From Marmoricola sp. (GTDB lineage Bacteria; Actinomycetota; Actinomycetes; Propionibacteriales; Nocardioidaceae), in NCBI GenBank assembly GCA_025964775.1, contig JAOPYE010000040.1:310001-374000 (forward strand): a stretch of 64,000 nt of DNA. Reading direction: 5' to 3'. Positions 33,009 through 39,264 of this stretch are shown in pieces. The position numbers and the translations under genes are program-made. The notes beneath the pieces were generated by a model. The model saw nothing but the letters and a program-made list of their open reading frames with translations, was not told the origin of the DNA and did no database searches. Position 1 is the stretch's first letter. Each line of letters begins with the position of its first letter.

Positions 33009-33251
33009 ATGGCGGACAACCTGCTCTCCTACAAGTCCGAAGGCTCGATCCTGTCGATCCGCTCGAAGGGGTCGGTGCTCTCGATCGGGTCGGTCGGATC
33101 GTTCGCCTCGGTCGCGTCGATCGGGTCCTTCGGCTCGGCGTTCTCGATCGGGTCGTTCCTGAGCTTCGCGTCGGTGCTGAGCGGGAGGTCGGCTCGATCG
33201 GTGATGTCGTGGCGCGGGGTCAGGGACGTGTTGAGCACGCCGAGCGAGTGA
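33009..33251 (+). CDS. Small (Ser-x-x)21 repeat protein
   Basis: Protein of 80 residues in which every third residue from Ser7 to Ser67 is serine, 21 consecutive Ser-x-x triplets. The second triplet position is mostly Ile, Val, Phe or Ala. The third alternates among Gly, Ala, Leu and basic residues (for example SVLSIGSVGSFASVASIGS). The DNA accordingly has a 9-nt period dominated by TCG. There are no signal peptide, cysteines or charged core. Such a strict three-residue period suggests a fibrous or solenoid fold, such as a polyproline-II bundle, left-handed helix or amyloid-like strand. The start is ATG 33009; the stop lies at the edge of a dispersed repeat. I know of no assigned function. 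Confidence 0.65.
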   Translation: MADNLLSYKSEGSILSIRSKGSVLSIGSVGSFASVASIGSFGSAFSIGSFLSFASVLSGRSARSVMSWRGVRDVLSTPSE

Positions 33252-33286
33252 GGTTTCGAGACAGGCGCTGCGCGCCTTCCTCAACC
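33252..33286 (-). repeat. Dispersed repeat, 35-bp form with changed inner stem (copy 9)
   Basis: Read on the minus strand: GGTTGAGGA, inner hairpin AGGCGC / GCA / GCGCCT, then GTCTCGAAACC. Compared with the other 35-bp copies, three inner base pairs are changed on both sides so pairing is kept. It lies between convergent genes and provides the TGA stop (33281-33283) of the hydrolase gene. Confidence 0.88.
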
Positions 33287-34111
33287 ACCGGTGGGCAGGA
33301 AGTGGCCGACCAGGGCCGGCGTGGTGGCCCGGGGCTTCACCATGTGGGTCTGGCCGGCCAGCGTGACCAGCCGGGCGTCGGGAATCTGGTCGGCGATCGC
33401 GGCCTGGGCGTTGCGCATGTACTCGGGGCTCTTGCCGCCGGCGATGACCAGGGTCGGCACCGTGACTGAGGCGTAGTGGCCGGCCGGGAGCGGCTTTCCC
33501 TGCTCGAACGGGAGCACGATCGTGAGGTCGTTCGGCAGCGTGTGCGCGACCGCCTTGAGGCCCTTCCAGACCGGGAGCAGCTGCATCATCACGATCCCGA
33601 ACGCCGGGACGCCGACGGTGCGCATGAACAGCTTGACGGCCTCGCCCGGTTCACCGGCATCGACCATCGCCTGGACCCGGTCGGCGAGCTGCGGGTCGTT
33701 CGCCACGTGGGTGTCGTCGACGATGAACGGGGCCTCGTACACCGCCAGGGAGGTCATCGGCACGCCCTGGCGGGCAGCCTCCAGGGCGAGCGCGGCACCC
33801 GAGGAGCACCCGAAGACACGGGCATCGCTGCCCGCGACGTCGAGCACCGCGATCAGGTCCTCGACCTCACGCTGCACCTCGTACGCCGTCACGCCCGGAC
33901 CGCTCTCGCCGCGACCACGACGGTCGTAGGCATGGACCTTGAAGTGGTCGCCGAGTGAGTCGCGGACGCTCTTCGCGGTGCCCATGCCGCGGTGGCACAG
34001 TGCGCCCTCGACGATGACCAGCGCTGGCCCGCTGCCGTTGACGTCGTACGCGATCTCGGTGCCGTCCGCCGACGTGGCGTAGCGGGTTCCGCTGGTGGTC
34101 GTGGTGGTCAT
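33281..34111 (-). CDS. Alpha/beta hydrolase
   Basis: Cytoplasmic alpha/beta-hydrolase fold protein of 276 residues. The core strand-loop LVIVEGALCHRG lies near the oxyanion site. HAYDRRGRGESG is the canonical DxRGxGxS segment. The nucleophile Ser is in VFGCSSGAAL (Gly-x-Ser-x-Gly type, here GCSSG). The general base is probably the His in LAGQTHMVKP. The substrate is unknown; esterase or haloperoxidase-like enzymes share this layout. Its 3' end, including the stop codon, is formed by a dispersed repeat. It is the last gene of the leftward run 33281-36626, which includes the ECF42 sigma factor. Confidence 0.87.
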   Translation of the reverse strand: MTTTTTSGTRYATSADGTEIAYDVNGSGPALVIVEGALCHRGMGTAKSVRDSLGDHFKVHAYDRRGRGESGPGVTAYEVQREVEDLIAVLDVAGSDARVFGCSSGAALALEAARQGVPMTSLAVYEAPFIVDDTHVANDPQLADRVQAMVDAGEPGEAVKLFMRTVGVPAFGIVMMQLLPVWKGLKAVAHTLPNDLTIVLPFEQGKPLPAGHYASVTVPTLVIAGGKSPEYMRNAQAAIADQIPDARLVTLAGQTHMVKPRATTPALVGHFLPTGG

Positions 34112-34181
34112 CGGTTCCTCCTGGTCAGGTGTGCTCGCACCCGTACGTCGATCGACTCACTCGACCTTCGACATCGCCGCT

Positions 34182-35444
34182 CTAATTTTCCAACTGCGCG
34201 CTTTCTTCGGCACGCGCGAGCAGGAGCTCCTGCTCGCTGGTGTTCCTCGTCAGGGCGGCAGCCTCCCGGAAGGAGGCGGCCGCCTCACGATGCAGCCCGG
34301 CGCGGGCCAGCAGGTCGCCGCGCACGCTCGGCACCAGGTGCGAGCCGGCGAGCGCATCGGGCGGGAGCTCCTCGAGCACGGCCAGTCCGGCGCCCGGATC
34401 GAAGGCGCGACCGTGCGCGACGGCCCGGTTGACCTCGACGACCGGTCCCGGCGCGGCCTGGGCCAGGACGTCGTACAGGGTGGCGATCCGACGCCAGTCG
34501 GTCTCCTCGGGTGTGGCCGCGCGGGCGTGCTGCGACGCGATCGCGGCCTGCAGGTAGTAACGACCGACCGGCTTGCCGCGTACCGCCAGCAGCTCGGCCT
34601 TCTCCAGCGCGGCCAGGCCACGGCGGATCAGCAGCTGGTCCCAGCTGGTGCGGTCCTGGTCCTCGAGCAGCACCGGCTTGCCGTCGGCATCGACGCGGGC
34701 GTGGTCACGCGACGCCTGGAGCTCGAGCAGGGCCTGCAGCCCGTGCGCCTCGGGCTCCTCCGGCACCATGTCGGCCAGCATCCGGGCCAGCCTGATCGCC
34801 TCGGTCGTCAGCTCCGGGCGGAGCCACTCGTCGCCGGCGGTCGCGGTGTAGCCCTCGTTGAAGACCAGGTAGATCACCGCCATCACGTCGTCGAGGCGAC
34901 GGATGCGGTCCTCGCCGGTGGGCAGCTCGAACTCGGCCTTCGCCTCGGTCAGGGTCTTCTTGGCCCGCGAGATCCGCTGGCCCATCGTCGACTCGGTGGT
35001 CAGGAAGCCGCGGGCGATCTCGGCGGTGGTCAGGCCACCGACCAGCCGCAAGGTCAGTGCTGCGCGGGACTCGGGGGTGAGCGCCGGATGGCAGGACAGG
35101 AAGATCAGCCGCAGGACGTCGTCCTCGATGTAGTCCACCTGGGCGTCGAGATCCGGCATGCCGTCCTCCTCCCTCACGTGACCGAGCTCGTCGGTCTTGC
35201 GGCGCAGTACGTCGGCCCGCCGGAAGTGGTCGATCCCGCGCCGCTTGGCGGTGGTCATCAGCCACGCGGCCGGGCTGTTCGGGATGCCGTTCTCGGGCCA
35301 CTGCTCGAGCGCCGCCACCAGGGCGTCCTGGGCGAGGTCCTCGGCCAGCCCGACGTCACGTGTCATCCGGGTCAGGGCGGCGATCAGCCGCGCGGACTCG
35401 GCGCGCCAGGCTGCGGTGATCGCCTCGGCGGTGGATTCGGCCAT
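34182..35444 (-). CDS. ECF42-type RNA polymerase sigma factor with C-terminal TPR-like extension
   Basis: Extracytoplasmic-function sigma factor of 420 residues, far longer than a normal ECF (about 180-200). Sigma-2 covers about 15-85 (LTRMTRDVGLAEDLAQDALVAALEQWP, AAWLMTTAKRRGIDHFRR). Sigma-4 covers about 120-175 (LRLVGGLTTAEIARGFLTTESTMGQRISRAKKTL). The remaining ~240 residues are the helical DUF6596/TPR-like region (VFNEGYTATAG, LLELQASRDHAR) that defines the ECF42 group. No anti-sigma factor is adjacent. The next gene upstream in the operon encodes a YCII/DGPF protein, the usual ECF42 partner. Confidence 0.92.
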   Translation of the reverse strand: MAESTAEAITAAWRAESARLIAALTRMTRDVGLAEDLAQDALVAALEQWPENGIPNSPAAWLMTTAKRRGIDHFRRADVLRRKTDELGHVREEDGMPDLDAQVDYIEDDVLRLIFLSCHPALTPESRAALTLRLVGGLTTAEIARGFLTTESTMGQRISRAKKTLTEAKAEFELPTGEDRIRRLDDVMAVIYLVFNEGYTATAGDEWLRPELTTEAIRLARMLADMVPEEPEAHGLQALLELQASRDHARVDADGKPVLLEDQDRTSWDQLLIRRGLAALEKAELLAVRGKPVGRYYLQAAIASQHARAATPEETDWRRIATLYDVLAQAAPGPVVEVNRAVAHGRAFDPGAGLAVLEELPPDALAGSHLVPSVRGDLLARAGLHREAAASFREAAALTRNTSEQELLLARAEESAQLEN

Positions 35445-35480
35445 GCGGCCAGCCTAGGGCTGGCCGCACGACGTCGTGGA

Positions 35481-35861
35481 TCAGGCCTCGGCGACCGGCG
35501 GCGGACCGTCGGAGACCTGGCGCAACGTGCAGACGAGCTCGCAGTCCGGCCAGTGCTTCGTGTGCAGGTCGGCGAACTCCTGCTGCCCCGCGATCGCCTC
35601 CTCGAGGGTGTCGTACGCGAGGAGGGCCCAACCGCCGACGACCTCCTTGGCTTCGGCGTACGGTCCGTCCACGCGGGTGGTCTCGCCGTGCTTGACGACG
35701 AAGTTCACAGCGTCCTCGGTGCCGAAGAGTCCACCACCGTCGAGGAAGTGGCCTGCCGTGGCCTGCTCGCCGATGTAGGTGTCCATCGCGTCCATCAGGG
35801 CCTGCGGTGGCATGCCCTGCTGGCCTTCGACCATCCTGACGAATCCCATGAAACGCGGCAT
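35481..35861 (-). CDS. YCII/DGPF-domain protein, ECF42 partner
   Basis: Small protein of 126 residues with the YCII (dimeric alpha/beta) fold. It shows the N-terminal MPRFMGFVRM, a central GGGLFGTEDAVNF and the DGPYAEAKEVVGGWALL motif characteristic of the DGPF subgroup. These proteins are consistently encoded beside ECF42 sigma factors and may influence their activity. I choose ATG 35861, preceded by GAGAGG; the frame upstream to 35921 lacks a ribosome site. The sigma-factor gene begins 36 bp downstream, so both are likely cotranscribed. Confidence 0.88.
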   Translation of the reverse strand: MPRFMGFVRMVEGQQGMPPQALMDAMDTYIGEQATAGHFLDGGGLFGTEDAVNFVVKHGETTRVDGPYAEAKEVVGGWALLAYDTLEEAIAGQQEFADLHTKHWPDCELVCTLRQVSDGPPPVAEA

Positions 35862-35951
35862 CTCATTGCCTCTCTCGTAAGTGGGTTGCTCGTGCTCTTG
35901 CTCGTACGTCGAACAGGTCATGCAGTTTTCGACATCGTGTGCGGAAAACGT

Positions 35952-36626
35952 TCAGACTTGGTACAGGTACCGGCTCGTCGGGACCAGGTCGAGCCCCTTG
36001 TCGGCCCCGAACCGGGCGACGCTGGTCATCAGCCTGGTGATCCTCCGGTTCAGCTCGCCATCGTCCCCGCCACTGCCGTAGAAGGCATGCATGTCGGTCA
36101 TCCCGGCCATCAGGAACAGCTCCTCGACGATGGCCGAGATCTCGGGGGCACCGGGGGTCAGGGGCTCCTCGACGATGTTCTGGATGTAGCCGAAGGTGGC
36201 TTGGGTCTCCGAGGCGATCGGGGTGTGCCCGCCGATCCAGATCTCCAGGTACTCCTCCTTGCTCATGCCGTCGGGTCGCCGCAGGACCGCGATGTTCGCC
36301 AGGGCGTCGACGCGCTCGCCGGCAGCCACCACGGGCGGCTCGACCGGTCGTCGCTCGGTGACCCGCCAGACGTGGGTGCCCTCGCCGAGGCCGGCCAGGA
36401 CTGCGAGGGTCTGCTCCACCTCGGTCGTCCAGACCGTCACGAACGCGGTGATCGCCCGCCCGTTGCCGTCGCCGGGCCCGAAGCGCATCGCGGGTGCCAC
36501 GTCGGCGTCGTCGACGTTGACCTGCAGCCCGGTCACCCCGGCCTCGGCGAGCCGTCCGCGAAGGGCCGGGTCATGCAGCGCCGGACCGATGTCGGGTGCG
36601 GTGAGGATTGCGATGAGCTTGGTCAC
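35952..36626 (-). CDS. EthD-like dimeric alpha/beta-barrel protein
   Basis: Protein of 224 residues with two halves that both look like ferredoxin-type dimeric alpha/beta-barrel units. The second half contains the EthD-type stretch MSKEEYLEIWIGGHTPIASETQATFGYIQNIV (about 119-150; written here as one motif region, key residues Trp, His and Gln). EthD-like proteins bind or process small aromatic or quinone-like compounds; the precise activity is unknown. The start is GTG 36626. It lies about 90 bp upstream of the YCII gene on the same strand, so it may belong to the ECF42 unit. Confidence 0.78.
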   Translation of the reverse strand: MTKLIAILTAPDIGPALHDPALRGRLAEAGVTGLQVNVDDADVAPAMRFGPGDGNGRAITAFVTVWTTEVEQTLAVLAGLGEGTHVWRVTERRPVEPPVVAAGERVDALANIAVLRRPDGMSKEEYLEIWIGGHTPIASETQATFGYIQNIVEEPLTPGAPEISAIVEELFLMAGMTDMHAFYGSGGDDGELNRRITRLMTSVARFGADKGLDLVPTSRYLYQV

Positions 36627-36679
36627 CCGGGCAGGCTAACGTCAGGAGATCTCGGTCCGCCCCATCGAGGAGGCACCAC

Positions 36680-36958
36680 ATGCCCAGATATCTCGTCGAG
36701 CGCACCTTCCCCGAAGGGTTGGCCATCCCGTCCACCGAGGACGGCGCGATGCTCTGCGGCACGGTCGTCGGCAACAACGCTGCTCAGGGCGTGACCTGGA
36801 TCCATTCCTACGTCACGCCGGACAACGGCAAGACGTACTGCATCTACGACGCCCCCTCGCCCGAGGCGATCCACGCGGTGGCCGTGGTCAACGGCCTGCC
36901 GGTGGACTCGATCACCGAGGTGCGGGTGCTCGACCCGTACTTCTACGCGCACGCCTGA
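36680..36958 (+). CDS. DUF4242 (SCO4226-like) small protein
   Basis: Protein of 92 residues of the DUF4242 family, whose Streptomyces member SCO4226 is a nickel-binding ferredoxin-like dimer. Characteristic stretches are MPRYLVERTFPEGL, WIHSYVTPDNGKTYCIYDAPSPEAI and the C-terminal VRVLDPYFYAHA. It is divergent from the EthD-like gene and convergent with the DUF2237 gene, with a 35-bp dispersed repeat lying just past its stop. Confidence 0.88.
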   Translation: MPRYLVERTFPEGLAIPSTEDGAMLCGTVVGNNAAQGVTWIHSYVTPDNGKTYCIYDAPSPEAIHAVAVVNGLPVDSITEVRVLDPYFYAHA

Positions 36959-36968
36959 GACCGTCGGT

Positions 36969-37003
36969 GGTTGAGGAGGTTGCGCAGCAACCGTCTCGAA
37001 ACC
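36969..37003 (+). repeat. Dispersed repeat, 35-bp form (copy 10)
   Basis: GGTTGAGGA, inner hairpin GGTTGC / GCA / GCAACC, then GTCTCGAAACC; identical to copy 6 in nrdJ. It fills most of the 45-bp gap between convergent stops at 36958 and 37004. Confidence 0.9.
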
Positions 37004-37393
37004 TCAGCCCAGTGCGCCCGGATCGTCGGGTACGTCGACGGAGTGCTCGACGAGCTGGTCCAGCCTGACCAGCTCCAGCGCGCGTTCGCTGGTCGCACCG
37101 AGCACCACGGGCGCGGCCACGCCGTCCTCGTAGGCCTGCAACCAGCGCGCGGTCACGACGCACCAGCGATCGCCGGGAACCAGCCCGGCGAAGTCCCACT
37201 CAGGCCGGGGAGTCGAGAGGTCGTTGCCGACCGCCCGCTGGTGCTCGAGGAATTCGCTGGTCATCACGGCGCAGACGGCGTGCAGCCCGAGGTCCTGGGG
37301 CCCGCACGTACAGGTGCCGTCCCGGTGGAATCCCGTGACCGGATCAGTGCCGCAGGACTGCAGCTCGGTGCCCAGCACGTTCCGTTCGTTCAT
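37004..37393 (-). CDS. DUF2237 family protein
   Basis: Protein of 129 residues of the DUF2237 family, of unknown function and widespread in bacteria. The diagnostic stretches are NVLGTELQSCGTDPVTGFHRDG, then CTCGPQDLGLHAVCAVMTSEFLE, GNDLSTPRPEWDFAGLVPGDRWCV (key Cys, His and Asp residues conserved). I choose ATG 37393, at the family start NERNVLG; the frame continues to 37462 without support. It is divergent from the MBL-fold gene at 37483. Confidence 0.87.
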   Translation of the reverse strand: MNERNVLGTELQSCGTDPVTGFHRDGTCTCGPQDLGLHAVCAVMTSEFLEHQRAVGNDLSTPRPEWDFAGLVPGDRWCVVTARWLQAYEDGVAAPVVLGATSERALELVRLDQLVEHSVDVPDDPGALG

Positions 37394-37482
37394 CTTCTGA
37401 GCGTGCCAGAGTTTGCACAGCGTTCTGGTGTCGTTGACCACTTCGCACCGCGCGGCCACCACGTCAGGCGCACAATGGTGGC

Positions 37483-38625
37483 GTGAGCCGATACCGAATC
37501 CCCGTTCTCGCTGCTGCCGTGGGCGCTTCTGCTGCCCTCGTCTCCCCGTTGACGAACGCCACGCGTGGCCTGCGCCGCTCGATGGGGGCGAACCCGTCGG
37601 CCCTAGACAATTCGAAGATCAGTGATTCCCCGCAGTGGCGCGACGGATCCTTCCAGAACCGACTCCCCTCCGAGATCGTCGACACCGGCAACCAGGGCTC
37701 GATGGCCCTGGACTTCGCGAAGAAGGGCGACATCGGTCGCCCCGCGCTCCCGGTCCCCCTGGTCATCCCGGACCTCCCGGCCGAGGCCTCCGACTTCGCC
37801 GCCACCTGGCTGGGGCACGCCACCGTGCTGCTCGAGGTCGCCGGCCGCTGGGTGCTGACCGACCCGGTCTGGAGCGACCGGGTCTCCCCGTCGCCCACGG
37901 TGGGTCCCAAGCGCAGCCACCCGGTCCCGATCGACCTGGCTGACCTGCCCCGTCTGGACGCGGTCCTGATCTCGCACGACCACTACGACCACCTCGACAT
38001 GGCCACGATCGACTGGCTGACCGAGAACCAGACGATGCCGATCGTCGTGCCGCTGGGCATCGGCTCGCACCTGCGCAGCTGGGGCGTCGCTGAGGACCGC
38101 ATCGTGGAGCTGGACTGGGACCAGTCGGTCGACTTCGGCGACCTCACGCTGACCTGCACCGAGGCCCGGCACTTCTCGGGCCGCGGCTTCACCCGCAACA
38201 AGACCCTGTGGTCCTCGTGGGTGGTCGCTGCCGGCCGTGGCGCCGAGCGTCGTCGGGTGTTCTTCGGTGGCGACACCGGCTACACCCCCGCGTTCGTCGG
38301 TCTCGGTGAGAAGTACGGCCCGTTCGACCTGACCGTGCTCCCGATCGGCGCGTACGACAACCGCTGGTCCGACATCCACATGAACCCGGCCGAGGCCGTG
38401 CAGACGCACCTCGACGTCAACGGCGCGCTGTTCCTGCCGATCCACTGGGCCACCTTCGACCTCGCGTTCCACACGTGGTCCGGGCCGGTCGAGTGGCTGG
38501 TCGAGGAGGCCGAGGAGCGTGGCATCGACGTCGCGCTGCCCCGTCCGGGCGAGCGGTTCACCGCTGCCGACGTACCGACGGCCGTGTGGTGGCGCGAGTC
38601 GGCCCGGGCGAATCGGGCAAGTTGA
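37483..38625 (+). CDS. MBL-fold metallo-hydrolase, NAPE-PLD-like
   Basis: Metallo-beta-lactamase fold protein of 380 residues, closest to the NAPE-phospholipase D/UlaG-like group. The metal-binding HxHxDH motif is H165-D-H167-Y-D169-H170. Further ligands lie in TEARHFSGRG, FFGGDTGY and PIHWATFDLAFH. The N-terminus has a weak hydrophobic segment (about 5-22) that may anchor it. By family it could hydrolyse a phosphodiester in a lipid or another ester; the substrate is not determinable here. The start is GTG 37483. Confidence 0.87.
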   Translation: MSRYRIPVLAAAVGASAALVSPLTNATRGLRRSMGANPSALDNSKISDSPQWRDGSFQNRLPSEIVDTGNQGSMALDFAKKGDIGRPALPVPLVIPDLPAEASDFAATWLGHATVLLEVAGRWVLTDPVWSDRVSPSPTVGPKRSHPVPIDLADLPRLDAVLISHDHYDHLDMATIDWLTENQTMPIVVPLGIGSHLRSWGVAEDRIVELDWDQSVDFGDLTLTCTEARHFSGRGFTRNKTLWSSWVVAAGRGAERRRVFFGGDTGYTPAFVGLGEKYGPFDLTVLPIGAYDNRWSDIHMNPAEAVQTHLDVNGALFLPIHWATFDLAFHTWSGPVEWLVEEAEERGIDVALPRPGERFTAADVPTAVWWRESARANRAS

Positions 38626-38661
38626 GCCGCTGAGACCTGTGGGCGGGTCTACATTGCCCGC

Positions 38662-39186
38662 ATGACAGATCAGACACCGCCGCCTCCGTCCGCCCCGGAT
38701 CCGTACGCCGCCGCGTCACCGCCTCCGCCGCCGGCGTACGCGGCACCGCCTGCGTACGTGCCGCCGCCTGCCCCCGCCTACGGAGCTCCGGCACCCGTGG
38801 GTCCGGGCCCGACAGGCAAGGTCCGCAGCACCGGCCTGTGCATCCTGCTGGCGATCGTGACCCTAGGGATCTACACCTGGGTCTGGTACTTCAAGGTGCA
38901 CAGCGAGATGAAGCGCCACACCGGATCAGGTATCGGCGGCGGGGTCGCCCTGTTGTTCCTGGTGGGAGGTCTCATCATCGGCATCACCGGCTTGGTGCTT
39001 CCGTTCCTGACCTCGGGCGAGGTCGGAAGCATGCAGGAGCGGGCCGGTCGTCAGAAGACGGTCTCTGGTGTGACGGGCCTCTGGTACTTCCCGGGGATCT
39101 TCATCATCATCGGCCCGATCATCTGGTTCGTGAAGACCAACGGTGCGCTCAACGAGTACTGGCGCTCGCAGGGCGCCACTGCCTGA
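38662..39186 (+). CDS. DUF4234 domain membrane protein with proline-rich N-terminus
   Basis: Protein of 174 residues. The first ~50 residues are Pro/Ala/Tyr-rich (PPPPPAYAAPPAYVPPP type). The DUF4234 domain follows: KVRSTGLCILLAIVTLGIYTWVWY, a second hydrophobic stretch (GVALLFLVGGLIIGITGLVLPFL), WYFPGIFIIIGPIIWFVKTNGALNEYWRSQG. These are three transmembrane helices, described in pieces. Function unknown; proline-rich tails often bind partners at the membrane. It is a single-gene unit ending at a strong hairpin. Confidence 0.87.
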   Translation: MTDQTPPPPSAPDPYAAASPPPPPAYAAPPAYVPPPAPAYGAPAPVGPGPTGKVRSTGLCILLAIVTLGIYTWVWYFKVHSEMKRHTGSGIGGGVALLFLVGGLIIGITGLVLPFLTSGEVGSMQERAGRQKTVSGVTGLWYFPGIFIIIGPIIWFVKTNGALNEYWRSQGATA

Positions 39187-39202
39187 TCGCCTGATCCTCA
39201 GC

Positions 39203-39237
39203 GACGGCCACCGACCGATCTGCGGTCGGTGGCCGTC
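39203..39237. terminator. Hairpin terminator before pcrA
   Basis: Perfect 15-bp arms GACGGCCACCGACCG (39203-39217) and CGGTCGGTGGCCGTC (39223-39237) around ATCTG. It lies 17 bp after the DUF4234 stop and 28 bp before the pcrA start. Confidence 0.8.
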
Positions 39238-39264
39238 GGTGCCTGGCCGTAGGGTTACCCGGAC

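Noticed and set aside
33029..33238. A periodic open frame antisense to the Ser-x-x protein
   Set aside because: Its Asp/Pro/Ile period is a by-product of the 9-nt DNA repeat. The plus strand has the start context and the more regular, structurally sensible residues.
34095..36794. An 899-codon open frame on the plus strand
   Set aside because: It is antisense to the ECF42 sigma factor, YCII and EthD-like genes, all of which have clear family motifs. Long antisense frames are common in high-GC DNA.
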